Source of the DNA: Colius striatus
Taxonomy: Eukaryota > Chordata > Aves > Coliiformes > Coliidae
Direction of reading: 5' to 3'
Length of the DNA stretch: 64,000 bases
Assembly (NCBI RefSeq): GCF_028858725.1
Contig: NC_084767.1
Coordinates: forward strand, 5,011,501 to 5,075,500
The notes under the pieces are model-generated. The model was not told the DNA's origin and did no database searches. It worked only from the letters and a program-made list of their open reading frames with translations. The position numbers and the translations under genes are program-made. This document shows positions 11,701 through 24,013 of this stretch, one piece after another; the first letter of the stretch is position 1; every line of letters begins with the position of its first letter.

Positions 11701-14700
11701 GTCTGTGAGCTAACAGTGCTATTTCTGAGCACTGCAAGAAGTTAGAGGGGAATTCTGCAGCCTGGGACATTCTTGGCTGTTGTTAGAGAGGGTTTGGGGT
11801 GTTTTTTTTAAGCATTGCAGGAAAAGGGGGATTTTCAAGTAATTTTGATGATTCATAGGAAATGCTGTTAGTGCACAGCTGAAGCTCTACCAATGAACTT
11901 GTTCCCTGAACACTCTTTCCTGCAGAGTTTCCCTAGTGACCCTATTAGTGCCCAGGAGCAGCATCTGCAGGCTTCTCGGAGTGCCCTGGCTCTGCTGCAG
12001 AGCTCAAACTATCCACTTAGGCAAAGAAAGGTTCAGAGACACGAGATCCCTAAACGTTTCTTAATGGTTCTCATCTGATTTCCTTTGGGATATCTTTTCT
12101 TTTACCTTGTCTTAACTTTCTGAAAGACCACGAGGTTTCCAAAAGCAAGTTCCTTCCCCAATCCAGTGCCAAGAGGCTGTGCAGCTCCACAAGCGTTTGT
12201 AGGTAGATGGAGGAACTGCATCTCCTTTCTTTTAGCACAGCCACCAGGGACAATTTGCTGATGGGAAAGGGGGAGGTGAAGCTGAGGTCCGAATTTTCCA
12301 GTGATGTCAGACTTGAGCAGATGCACTGGGAGGTGAGGAGAGAGACTCTGAAGAAGTCATGGGCCAAAAACGGTGTAAATGGCAGCACAGCTGATTCACT
12401 GCATGTCAAGTGCTATGGATCAGCCTTCAGCAGCAGTTTCTCTGGTGCTTTTGAATTAATTACCCTGCTAGCACAGAGTGCTGGTATTTGGCATCCAAAG
12501 CACATTTTCTCTGTGAGACTCCTTAAATCAGTCAGGTTCAAATCCCTGAAGTGAGCTTGTGGATGATGGCTGATACACCTGAGGGTAAATCTTCCCCCTA
12601 AGTGTAATTTCTTGAACCATTTTAGGGAGCGTGGGTTTTATACATGCCGTGTGCTGTGGTTTAGGATGCCAGGGAGGATAAGGGGAATGAAAGGAGGTGG
12701 TGTAGAGTGCTGCAACAGCAGAGCAACGGAGTGCAGGATGTGGCCAGCTCGATGCTGTCTGCCCAGTGCAGGCTTTGGCCGTGCTGGGTGAATGTTTCTG
12801 CTCTCTGGCAGTAGAAGCCAGCTGTCTGTCCCAGTGGGCTCCCTATGACCCTCTTCTTGGGGTGCCCCCTTTACACATTGGGGGAGAAATGACCCGGAGC
12901 CGTGAGCAGAGGCTGTGTCCCACTGTCCCTCAGACCCCTTTGCAGTAGAGATGCTCTTTCTGCCTCCCACATCATGAATCTTAAAACACTTAGAGGCTGC
13001 CTCCAGATGAGGATCCTCACTCCAGCAGATTGCAGATGAGGGGCCCAATCAAGGGCTGCTGACTCCAGTGATCATCATGCTGAGTCCAGTTTATCACTAA
13101 CAGCACATCATGCGGTGGCTTTCATCAGCACCTCCTCAGGGGTCATGGAAGTCGGTCCTGTGGAGTCAGGGTATTACAGATCCTTCCATCTTTATTTAAA
13201 GCAGGTTGCTTCATCTCACAATTGGAAAGAAAAATGTGTTTGAGAGCACTCCAGAGAGGCTGGAGAGTATGGCACAGTGGAAAGGAGCCCTGTCCCTCCA
13301 GGGGCCTGTTTGCAAATGCCCCTGATTTTTTAAACACGATCTTTCCCAGGCCACACTCCCGATTCTATCAAATCCCGGGGGAGACTCTCAGAGACTAGCT
13401 CTGATGGATGCTGTGTGCTGGCCCATCTCACAGAAGCCATGCTCAAAGGCCTGCCATTGGGATGCTACTGGGCAAAACATCCCAAATCTTGACTCAGGCT
13501 GGAGCACCTGATTCCAGAGTAATTGAGGTTAGAAACATGAGACCCCAGCCCCTTTGTGAGCATGTCCTCCCAGGGCAGGATCCACTTGTGTCTCGTCCCT
13601 TCCAACAGTCACCTGCAGGCCTGAACATCTTCTCTACTCTTTTCATGCTGTTCAAAAGCTGATTCTTGTTGAGGTTTAAAAAAAAACCCACCCAAACCCT
13701 AACCAAAACAAACCCCTGAGCTGAGAGATGCTGTTTGATTATGCCTGAATCTTTTCTCTCCCCTCCTCCAAAGATCATCACAAGCTTTGGTTCATTAGCG
13801 CTTGTGAAAAGCACAGTGTGGAAAGTGCCAGATAAGGGGAAAGGCTCATCACACGTTATTGTTGCCACAGCTCTGGAAACATCACTAACAAATCAATCAG
13901 CCCTTGATGTGCAAGGCCCTGCTCCTCATCTCTGGAGCAGCAGTCAGGCCACGTGGATCCCACTTTATCATCTGAGGAGCAGGGTGAGCAGATGAAAAGG
14001 GTGCAGGCTGCCCTGCTTTGATGCTCTTGAGAACAAGCTCTTTCAAGGGCTCCTTTATTGATGGGCCTTTGGATAATTTTAGCACTGATGAACAGCAGCT
14101 CAGCACAGCTCAGGGGAGCAGGGGCCATGGTCTGCAAAAGCTGCTGTCCATGTTAGACACTCCAGCCAACACGTGGGCAGCCACTGAAAGGGCTTTGTGG
14201 GATCACATGGGCAGCCCTGGGCTTGCCATGTCCCTGCTCCAAACCACCCAGGTTCAGTCAGCTTCATGTCATGCCAGCTTCAGTCCCAGAGCTGGGTGGG
14301 AGTGGGACTCTGTGAGGACAGCATAACCCAAGGTCTGTGACTCAGCAAGGCAGATTTTGGCCACCCTGTGTTCTGGCAGTAGAGTGAATTGTGTGTCAGA
14401 GACACAGGGACAGCCATCTGAGTGCCCTGGGAAGTACGTGAGTGCCTTCAAGAGCAGGGCACCTCACTGACACCCATAATGCAAACCTGGGAGCAGCACC
14501 AGCTGGGGGTGAGCCTTCCTTCTGCTCTGCAACAGCCACAGCTCCCTCATGAGTGACACAATCTCCCTCTTCACAATCTTCCACTGAGAGGGAGCAGGTG
14601 CTGGTGGGGACTGCTCTCTGCTACAGAGCAGGGGGACACCTCCAGCAGCCCATGGCCAGATTCAGCTGCAGAGTGGCTTCATGACAGGAACACAGCTCTG

Positions 14701-16629
14701 CTAGTCACTGCTCTGTGCCTGGTCTGGTTGGCACTGGGACTGAGTGAAAATGCAGGCGTTTGCATTCTCACTGCATGAGACTCCGGGTGCAGGGCTCTTG
14801 TACCCACACTCCTTTCTGTGGCCATCTCCTTTGGGTGTCTGTGAGGTGGAGAGTGACACCTGGCACAGGAATGTCACACAGCAAGGATGGCTCACCCCAA
14901 TTACAGGTGCTGTTGGCCTAGTCCAAAGCCCACAATTACCTAGGGAGCAGATTGAAATCTCGTGTGACGCAGGCACAGGACTCGACACGTCTCCTAAATG
15001 AGGCAGTTCCTTCTTGTGAGCCTCGTCCAGAGGGACACAGAGTGCCCCTGGGTCTTCAGGGGAGAGGAAGGGATGTGGTGGCTGAGCTGTGGCTCCCCAC
15101 AGCAAGCCCATGCTACCCGTGCTGCTGGCGTCAGGCTCCGAGGGCCGGTGCTCCAGCTGCCTCTGAGACAGGCACTTTACATCACTCTGAAGCTTCCTGA
15201 AAAATTCAGATGTGTGAGACCTGCCTCCACTCTGCAGGGAGACAGAACAAGATCTGAGGCCAGAGGGGAAGCAATGAGTGTTTGGTGTTCACCCGGCTGT
15301 GGGGTGCAGCAGGTGACAGTGTTCCTCTCTCCTCTGTTACCTCTGGCCTCAAGGTGTCCAACGCATGCAGAGCGTCGCTTGGATGCTGCAGCAGGGACTG
15401 CAGCAGCAATGCACTGAGTCAACACAGGCACCAGGTCCTGGCTGGGAGTGCTCTGCCAGCCATGACGATGGATATCCTCAGCATCTCTGTGCCACTGCAC
15501 CAAGATGGTTTCTCATGGCAGACTGGGACAGGAGCTACAGAAAGAATCATTCCCTCTGCAGTGTCCCGTTCAGTTCCTGAGGGCTGGGCAGCTGCCAGAG
15601 GGACCCACACTGTGACTGGCATGTTTAGCCTCTGGAGCACAGGAAGCTCTGTCAGTCATCTCTTTCAAAAACTATCCTGAAAACAAATGTTTCTAAATCC
15701 TCCAATTTCCCCTTGTTTCACCTCTCCCGAGCACCAGAGGAGACAGACCAGAGTCTGATCTTCCCACGAAAGCTGGTGAAGTCACATCTCTGTACCCAGC
15801 AGCTGGGCACTAGAGATCTGGTGCATTGCAGAGAACTCCAGGCACATGACAGCATCTCTGTGTGCCCTTGCTGTGAGGTTTGCTGTACCCCCTCGGGGAA
15901 CTGGAGAAGATGTTCTGAAATCTCCAAACTCTGACTGAATTCAGTGGGGCTGCCTGCTATCACAGTGATTGGGTCATACCATCAGAGCATGTGCCAGCAG
16001 GCAAACAGAAGACACTGGAATTGGCTGCTGTGCCCAAACAGCCAGTTTCTACCCACCCTGAGCTGACTAAAACTCTTGTGAGCGTTAAGCAGAGGAGGGG
16101 AGATGTGCATGCAGAGGTGAGGTCTGGTGAAAGAGACTGGACTGAGTTTTAGCAAAAGAACTTTTAAAACCGAGTATTTTTGGTGACCAGAACATGTATT
16201 GTGGTTTCCCTGAACTCCCAGGCTCTTCTCCCCTCCTATCTCAAGGACATCACCAGACTGTTGTTAAGCAGCACAAGTATTTGCTTTCATTAGGCTGTAT
16301 CCTGCCTGAAAATCCAGAGGAGACCAGGCAGAGGGATGTTCCCCGTGGTGAGGTGTTCCAAAAAGCACTTCAAGAAAAATAGTTCAGTTGATTATCATCA
16401 ATTACTCTCTTGAAACCAATGGGAATGGGACCATCTGGGGTGGCACAGCTAGTCTGGCACGAGGCACAGGTAGGGCTGAGCCCCCAGTGTGAGCAGCCTC
16501 CCTGCAGAGCTTCTGACCACAGCAGCCCGGGCTCTCCTCAGGTGAGGACATGGTGTGCCGTGTTCCCAGGGAGCTGCCCAGGCTGTGGTTTCGTCTCCAG
16601 GCAGTTGTTTGACAAAACCTAAGAGCCAT
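5721..16629. other. Intergenic DNA, CSNK1A1 to ARHGEF37 (part 1)
   Basis: No exon, RNA gene or TE family that I recognise. Many open frames of 60-160 codons occur in both strands without domain, splice or codon evidence. A CpG-rich tail of the CSNK1A1 island fades out by about 5.8 kb. Minor tracts are a TCC-rich pyrimidine run near 8855-8880 and an A-rich patch near 13680-13700. Confidence 0.6.
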
Positions 16630-17045
16630 GGGACAGCTCATCTAGGTCAATATCCTGGCTCCAGCTGTGGCCCATGACAGATGTTTACAGAGGAACAGAG
16701 TAAAAGGCACAGCCAGACTTCCCGAGAACAGTCCTCCAGTCTGAAGAAAGAGATGGTGCTTCTTTGTGTTTAATAACCCAAAGGATTTTTCTTCCATGAA
16801 TTCATCCAGTTCCTGTTTAAAAGCTTTGCATCTGTTACATCCTGTGGTGAGGAGCTGCACAATTTAACTATACATTGCACCAAGAACCACTTCCTTTTCC
16901 TTGTTTTCACGTTCCCTCCAGGTAGTTTCGTTTGGAGCATGTTCTCTCAATATTGGAAGAGATGGTGAGTAATCACCTCTCTGTACCCTCATGCGTGTCC
17001 CAAGATGATGCAAATCTGTACCACACCCCTCTCCATCATCCTTTT
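16630..17045 (-). mobile_element. Ancient CR1-like LINE 3' fragment, inverted
   Basis: The plus strand reads like the reverse complement of old amniote CR1 3' ends. The landmarks are a 'tctaggtcaatatcctg' start, then 'acagatgtttacagaggaa', 'catgaattcatccagttcctg', 'tgttacatcctgtgg' and 'accacttccttttcc'. The copy is heavily diverged, so it predates the young avian CR1 copies elsewhere in the window. No coding capacity survives. The right edge is uncertain, between 17000 and 17100. Confidence 0.7.
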
Positions 17046-20000
17046 TTGTGCCACGGATCCATTCTTCACACAGAGGCTGCTCCAGAGCCTACATGATTCC
17101 TGCTTCTCTTTGCTTCTTCCACATCCCTCTTGAGATGGAGGCAACGGAGAGAGCCAGACCCACACGCAGCCCCCTGAGTGTGGGCACATCCCCGGCTTAT
17201 GCAGCAGCAGTGTTTCCTTTCTTGTCCTCTGTTCCTTTCCTACTCACTTCCAACGTTCAATTTTCCACTTTCTCTGTTCCAGAAATTTTGCAAACATCAT
17301 TTAGTGCTATTCTCAAGATCTCCTTCTTGGGAGGAGATGCACTGGTCAGAACCCATCACTGGGCTACCAGTGTTAGGACTGGTTTGCACTCTGCTTTTGC
17401 CTATGTGGAGTTTCCTTGGCCACCTTACTGTCTCACTACTCAATGGGAGGGACCTGGCAGTTCCTTGCAGCCTGCCCTTGTCTATTCTGCTTTGAAGAGC
17501 TCGATGTCAGTGGCTAAGGTTCTCACTTTGCTATCTTTGTTCTTTCTCAGGTCATTTCTGGACACACTCGGTGTTTCTTCAGAACTCCCTCCTGTATGAC
17601 ACCATGTCCCTGAGGGCCTGGGTGGACATCTCACTGGACACCTCAACAGACCACATGAACCAGGTTTCCTTCACCACATCCTTACTGGGTGGGCCTTATG
17701 ATCTCCTTGGCCAAAAGCAAGACTCAAGGCTTGGCAGAGAGGTCTCTAACTGGAAGGTGTCACGGCTGGGGTCTCCTGAGCAGGAGGCCTGCAGCTGGGG
17801 CGTAAGCTGGTGAGTCAACGTGGGTGGAAGAGCTGGAGCTGGCATCTCATCTGCACACATTAATAATGGACACGTCCTTCTGACGCTGCAGTCATCTTGT
17901 GGCTGCAGGGAAGGAGATGCAGTAATGGCTGCTGACGCAGAGGGGAGCTGTGCTGTGAGCCAAAGCCGGTGCTGAGCAGAGCACGCCCGACAGGCTCTGC
18001 TGCCCTGGCAGGGAGCCCTGTGCTGCTGCAGCCAGCACAACCTGACAGGTACAGGCACAGCTCAGCTGTACAGGGCCCGGGGCCTGGGCACTGGTGCCCA
18101 GTCTGACCAGGCCTCTCCTGTCAGCTGCCAGGCCTCAGTGCCATCAGCATATGGAACTCTCAACCATTGTTTTATATTCCATGGCATTAGCTGCTATTTT
18201 GTTTTGGTTTTTTCCATAGCAAATGCTTCCCCAGTAAAACATTCTCCTTCCTAAGATGTGAGGAGGCGAGTAGAGGAGGGCATGTGGGCAACACTGTGAG
18301 CCAGTCCTGCAGCCTCTCTGCTGCTGCTGGGGCTCCGGGGACCTCCGGACCTTTCCTTCCACCTCAGCCTCTTTGCACCCCTTTTGGGTTTGTTCAGACA
18401 CATCGCTCTGTCTTCTCAGCCTTGGCATGTGGCAGCCCCACCAGCAATGTCCTGCCAGGGATCTGCAGCCAGAGCTCCACTAACGCCAGGCGACTGCCTC
18501 CTCTCAGCCCTCCAGGGGCCAGCAGAGATGCCCAGCTCTCCCGGCTTGCTTGTTTATCTGCTCACAAAATGGTGTGGGACCCCAGGCATTAGGCTGCTTC
18601 CCTGAAAAACCTCTTGTCTGCGGGCTTCCTCAGCTCATTGCACAAACCTCATGGGCTGCCCACCCCCATCCTCCTATCTGTCAGTGCATGAAGTTGGTGG
18701 CCTGCTGCAAAGCCTATTTCAGGCACCCTTACTGTGCTGTGAGACACAGCACACTGGCTGGGATTCCCCGGCTGGGTCTCTGCCTTCAGCAACGAAACAA
18801 GCCCAGGATGCTGCCTCTGTAGGGCCCATCTCTCACACCTACCTGTGGCAGAGAACACAAACCCTGTCACAGCTGAGGCACTCCCAGTTGCGTCAGTGGA
18901 ATGGGGGATGGGGAGCTTGTCAGCTTCAAAGGGCTGCTCTTGCCTCCCTCCCACCCTTCATTTCTCTCTCAACCAACAGCAGTCAGCTCCCTCAATGTCT
19001 CCCAAGGCACAAGCAGCAGCTATTGCAGGGACTCCAGAATAACCACTCTGGCAGGAATTTGCCTGGAGGAGCGGGAGCTGGTGGGACTCCAGAGGTACCT
19101 GATCCCAGAGGAGAAGGTGAATCTTGAGGGGCCGCGTCTCTGCCTATCTTCTCACGCCCTCGCCTCGTGCAGGAGCCAGGGGAGGGGGTGGCCCGGGGCG
19201 AGAGCGTGGCGTGCGGCTGGGAGGGGGGGTGGTCACGTGGAGCTCCAGCTCCGTGGGTGGGTGGTTGTAATGACTCGACAGGAGCAGAAACTGTACCAAG
19301 CCAGGCAGGGAGAAGATGTTGATCCGTGGAAATGACTAATCAGCATAAACCACCAGAATTTTCTCAACTCATCTTTCTCGTCTCGTTACGGCCTCACTCC
19401 AGGCAGGTGCTGAGTGGGATGCTTTGGCCATGGAGTGTTGTCGCTGGCACTGCCCCGTGATGGGGTGTTGGTGGCCCTAGCTGGGGCTGAACTGGCCTGG
19501 AGATACCTGTTCTTCCTCCCAGAGCTGCAAGGTGCTGCTGACCCCTCCATCCCTCCCTGGTGCTCCTGCCCAGGTGCACATGGACCATGCACAGCTCTGC
19601 ATGCTGCTGAGCCATGGCTTTCCACGCTGGGTGCTGCCAGAGGCAGGGACTAAGTGTTTGTCCTGCTTATAGGTTTGGAGACAGCAGCCCCCACACAGCC
19701 TGCTGTGTGTGTCCTTGATGGGCAGAAGTGGGAGACCTTGCAGACCCCAGCTCTTATGAAACAACGTATTTGCTGACTGACTAACTGTGCTCTCCAACAA
19801 ACTATTATCCTTCACCAGTGAGAAAAGCAGCCACCAGCATCCCTGCATTAGTGGGAGGGATAAAAGAAAAAATATCAGTACTGCTTGGTTGGCTGAGCAA
19901 GAGATGGCAGAGGACTCCCAGCACAGCACTGCTCCACGCTGGTCCTGAGAGCAGGCACCCTCGTCAGGTCAGAAAGGCAGATACCTCAGCATTCAGGGTC

Positions 20001-22915
20001 CTCAAACCAGCACTTCCCAAGCTGTCCTCATGGTCAGTGGTATCAGCCGACAACAGGGACACACAACAGATGGGTGAAAGGCCCAGGAGCACCAGCCCTG
20101 GGGGAGAAATGGAGATCTGGGGGTAGGAAAAGCAATGCAAGGCAGCAGGGACTCAGTGGGGAGAGGAAAGGACCACAGAGGCTGGTGGACAGGAAGATTC
20201 AAGCACTAAAATGCAGATACAGGAAACTTGAGCTGCTGTCACCTCAGAGAGGCTGAGAGGCGCTGAAGCCTCCTGTGCGAAGCGAGTCTGCCTAAGGCCC
20301 ATAAATAACCCTCCAGAAACAGAGCTGAGTCTAAATTTATTCCGCTTGCATCAAATTCTATCTGCTTATTTTTAGGCTGTGCCCTGCCTCGTGGTACAGG
20401 CAGTGACCCCCAGCCATGAGGCTGCAGCCTGCAACTCCTTCCAGCTCGCTGGAGCTAACACAGTGCTACCTGTAGGAGCTCGGCACAGCCCTGCTAAGTA
20501 CGTGGACAGGATTATCCCCAGCAGGTACGCACAGCCCTCCTTCCCTCCCACGGAGGGATTGCAGCACAGGTTTCATCAGCAAGGGAAGGGAAGAAGGAAG
20601 AGAAAGGAATGACTTCTATGTGGTTTTTCAGGAGTTACTCATGTGGATGGCCAGCTCAACAGAATGAAGGCCTTTCATTTCATGGGGTTTTTTCCTCCTT
20701 CCCCTAGCACCTTGGCTTGATTTCCCCCTTTGCACAGCATGCACAAGCAATGCTGTTGGAGGCAAAGTCCAAAGACCTGGAGCGTGGGAGGAACTTTTGT
20801 GATTAGGATGCACCTGCAAGTGCATTCTTGAGCTGCTATTTTTTCCCCCCATGTTTTCATTTCCACCACGAGTGGCTGATAGCGGCGTGTGCTCAGAAAG
20901 GCCTTTCCAGACGGGAAAGAAATCCAAAGAACAGTAATAATGGAAAAGATTAAATAGAGGAAATGTAACTTTCCTGTGCAAACCCGCTGCTGGGAGAGGA
21001 ACCCCCGCCTGCTGTTGTTAGGCGTAGCCTAATCTGTCCTGCTTTGCATGGCTGGAAGTTGTGTTTATGTTCTGAGCAAGGCCTGTTCTAACTCGGAGCT
21101 TATCTGATGTGTTCTCAGGGAGCCCCCTGATGGCTTCAGCTTTCTTCCAAACAGTCTGAGCTTTAATGTTTTGAGTAGCTGGGAAAGTCCTTGTCAACAG
21201 CAAAATGCTTTCTGGGAGGCAGCAAAAGTTTGGGGTGAGAGGTAGAAGGGCAATAACCACCTTCTTGGCTGAGGTGGTGATACCTTCTCCCTGCCTCATG
21301 CTGGGCAGCTGCATGTTCCTGGCCGAGCTTGGCTCAGGCAGTCGGCAGCCTCCTGCCCTGCAAACCTGCCTCTCTTTTCCTGATGCTTTTACCATAATGC
21401 CTGTTTCAAGCCATTGTCCGGCACCATCAAGCAGATGTTTCTCCAAACCTCTGGGCTGGGCCTGTGCTCATCACCCAGGGAGTGTCATGGGAGAACCTCA
21501 TCCCACCAGCAGTTTGAAGTTGTTTTGTTCTTAAATACTGCCAGAAAAGAGCTCTCAGAATGCTGCTGCTGCTGCAGCAAGAATGGAGAGGACCTGTGGA
21601 GGTGGCTCACCCTTGCTCTGCAAGAAACATCCTGTAAAAGCAGTTTTGCAATGAGGTTACACAAACCTGGCTCTGTTTTGGGAGAAGGCAGTCTTGCCCC
21701 CCGCCACCCTTCGCAGCAGCTGTGGGGTTCCATGCACAGTCCCACATGTGGTCTCATGCCCTTACACTGCTTGCCAGGGTGGGATTGCTGCTGCCCACAG
21801 GGTGCCAAGAGTGCCAGGGGACAGCCCACCCCACTGGGACCCTTAAGCTTGGCTTAACCTGAGCACAACACTTTGCCCTGGGACACAAACTATTGTGCTT
21901 GACCAGCCAGTGCCTATTTGCGTGTCCCTTGAGAGCAGAGCCAGGCCAGGGCAGCCAGCCTGCTCTCAGGCCTTCCTGGGGAGCCCTGGAGTGGTGACAG
22001 CACTGTGACACTGCTCCCAGTCCCTGAGCCACCTGAGGAAAGCCAAGCAGAGCCACAGCAGCCCCGGCCCTGGGGCTGGACCTGAAAGAGTGTGTGGCCA
22101 GTGGCGCTGCAGGAAGGAAACGACTTGCACTCGGGGACGGAGGCGTCAGTGCTCCCCTCAAGGCTCCACAGCAAGGCCATCCTGCAAGGAGCTGGTGTCT
22201 GAAAAACTGGACTGGAATGAGAACTATGCCCAAGGCAACAGCCATGGTGTGAGGTGGCCAGGGCAACATGGCTGGAGAGGCCCTGGCTGGGGGAGGCCGG
22301 CCTGCTGTGCTGGGTGGCAGCGCTGAGGGAAGCTGGCCTGTCGGCTGGCATGGCGGGCCCATGATGCTGGCTCAGGGGCACCGCTGCCCTGCCGGGACTC
22401 CCTCAGCAGCCATGGAAGCTGGTGTGGGCTCTGAGTGATCAGCCACAAGATGCAGGTGGAAAGAAAGAAGTGATGATGTGCCTTGAGGGGTGATGGCTTG
22501 GTTGGATGGAGAAATAAGAGCAGCTGCCCAAGGACGGAGCTGGGGAACTCTTGACATCGGTGCAGTCTGGCCAGGCACTTTGCTGCTTCAGAAAGCACCT
22601 GGATGAGGATCAAATCCCTGCTGCCACCTGCGAGGGAGGAAGGACAGTATCTGTGTCCCCAGGTAAAGCCTTTGCTGCCCAGCCATGGTCACTCCTGTGG
22701 CTAAGCCCACACAGCATGGGCCAGCCTGGCAACTGCTCTCATGGGGTGGCTTCACCCCAGGCCCCACCAGCCTGGGCACAAAGCTGTGTGTTGGCTTCTC
22801 TCTGGAAGACCTGCCCAAGCATTAATGCTCCTGCCTCTTCCAATCCCTGTCTCCTCTTGCAATGTTGCTGCTCTGCTTAGCAATCTGAAACTGCTCCCAT
22901 GTACTGCAGCATCCC
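17046..22915. other. Intergenic DNA, CSNK1A1 to ARHGEF37 (part 2)
   Basis: No supported gene. The longest frames (158 codons at 18651-19127, 144 at 18901-19335, 202 on the minus strand at 21754-22362) have no domain I recognise and overlap each other on both strands, as expected for GC-rich noncoding DNA. A GC-rich patch at about 19160-19270 contains a TCACGTG E-box (19232-19238) but no gene start. Confidence 0.55.
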
Positions 22916-23393
22916 TCCAGTGCAGGGAGGAGGGAACAAGAAAGACATTGAGGCGCTGGAGTGTGCCCAGAGATGGGCAACAAAGCTGGTGGAGGGTCTG
23001 GAGCACAGGCCTAATGAGGAGAAGCTGAGGGGGCTGGGGGTGTTTGGTCTGGATAAGAGGACACGTGATCACTCTGTAACTCCCAGAAAGGAGGCTGTAG
23101 TGTGGGGGGGGTCGGTCTCTTCTGCCAAGTAATGAGTGGTGGGACAAGAGGAAATGGCCTCAAGTTCCACCTAAGGAGACTTAAGACTGGCGACTAGGAA
23201 TAACTTTTTCCCTGAGAGGGTTGTTAGACACTGTCCCAGGCTGCCCAGGGACGTGGGAGAGTCTCCACCCCTGGAGACTATGTAGAAGAGGTGCTGAGGG
23301 CCAAGTGTTAGCGGTGGGCTTGGCAGTGTGAGGGCAGGGATTGAACTCCCATGATCCTAAAGATCTTTTCCAGCCTCAACAATTCTCGATTAA
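22916..23393 (+). mobile_element. CR1 LINE 3' fragment (Y/F-like)
   Basis: Recognised by 'gacattgaggcgctggagtg', 'cccagagatgggcaacaaag', 'gaggaaatggcctcaagtt', 'ccaggctgcccaggga', and the tail with 'gatcctaaagatcttttcc' and 'aacaattctcgatt'. This is the 3' end of a CR1 of the group common in galliform and other birds, 5'-truncated and diverged. It lies immediately upstream of the CpG island that holds the presumed first exon of ARHGEF37. Confidence 0.88.
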
Positions 23394-23519
23394 CCTGGTT
23401 CCACGCTCTCAGCTCATCCCCCCCAGCAGCCCCCAGCCCCTCGGTGGGCATGCAGGGCAGGAGGACAGCGGGACAGACGCACCAGGGTTCCTCATTTTCT
23501 CACGAAAACGTGTTTCTGT

Positions 23520-23760
23520 GTCGTTCCCCCGCTTGCCAGCCCCCACCTCCGCTGAGGCCGGGCCTCGGCGGGACCCGCCTCGCCGTGCCCTGCCCGGCGC
23601 GTCCGCGCTGGTCACCGGGGAGCGGCGCGCCGGGTCCCGCGGAGCCGCGGCCGGGGGCTGTCCCTGCCCACGCCGAGCCTGCAGCTGCGGGTTTATCATT
23701 AACTTGCCGCAGGCAGGAGGAGAGCGGCAGCGGCAGGTAAGAGCCGAAGCTGTTTCTGTT
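23520..23760 (+). promoter_or_regulatory. ARHGEF37: CpG-island promoter of ARHGEF37
   Basis: Short CpG-dense segment (for example 'gagcggcgcgccgggtcccg' and 'gcggagccgcggccggg') between CR1-derived DNA and a G-rich intron. It ends at a strong splice donor, GGCAG|GTAAGA. It is the only CpG-dense segment between CSNK1A1 and the first ARHGEF37 coding exon, which supports it as this gene's promoter. No TATA box is evident. Confidence 0.65.
23560..23736 (+). other. ARHGEF37: Probable non-coding first exon of ARHGEF37
   Basis: The 3' edge is set by AG|GTAAGAG at 23736/23737. The 5' edge is a guess inside the CpG island. The first coding exon begins with a short untranslated segment after an acceptor (CTGCAG, ending at 25576), so an upstream 5'UTR exon is required. 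This donor is the best candidate. Confidence 0.5.
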
Positions 23761-23997
23761 GCGGTTTTTTGGGGGGGAGGTGTGTCTTTGCGGGAGGATG
23801 GTGCGTGGTCGCTGGTTTTTTCTTGTAGAGAGTGATGCTCGCAGCTAACGAGGAGGGGGAGGTGACATGGCAAAAGCAGGGAGCTGCTTGGGGAATGAGA
23901 GCTGCTGCTGCTCTCCATGCCAGGTTCAACGCAGCACAAAAATGCTGGGTATTTTCACTTTCGCGCAGGTCCTTTGTTGCTCAGATGTGCTGTGTTT

Positions 23998-24013
23998 GGG
24001 GGGGGGGGGGGGG
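23998..24013. repeat. G16 homopolymer
   Basis: Sixteen consecutive G on the plus strand, about 260 nt downstream of the presumed ARHGEF37 exon 1 donor. It could form a quadruplex in DNA or nascent RNA, and is likely length-variable and error-prone in assemblies. Confidence 0.95.

Noticed and set aside
13680-13705. CCCTAACC-like sequence suggesting an interstitial telomere repeat
   Set aside because: Only a single partial unit in an A/C-rich patch.
18901-19335. 144-codon frame with LAGICLEERELVGLQRYLIP
   Set aside because: The local stretch looks protein-like, but there are no flanking splice sites in phase, no homology I recognise, and the frame continues into simple GC-rich sequence.
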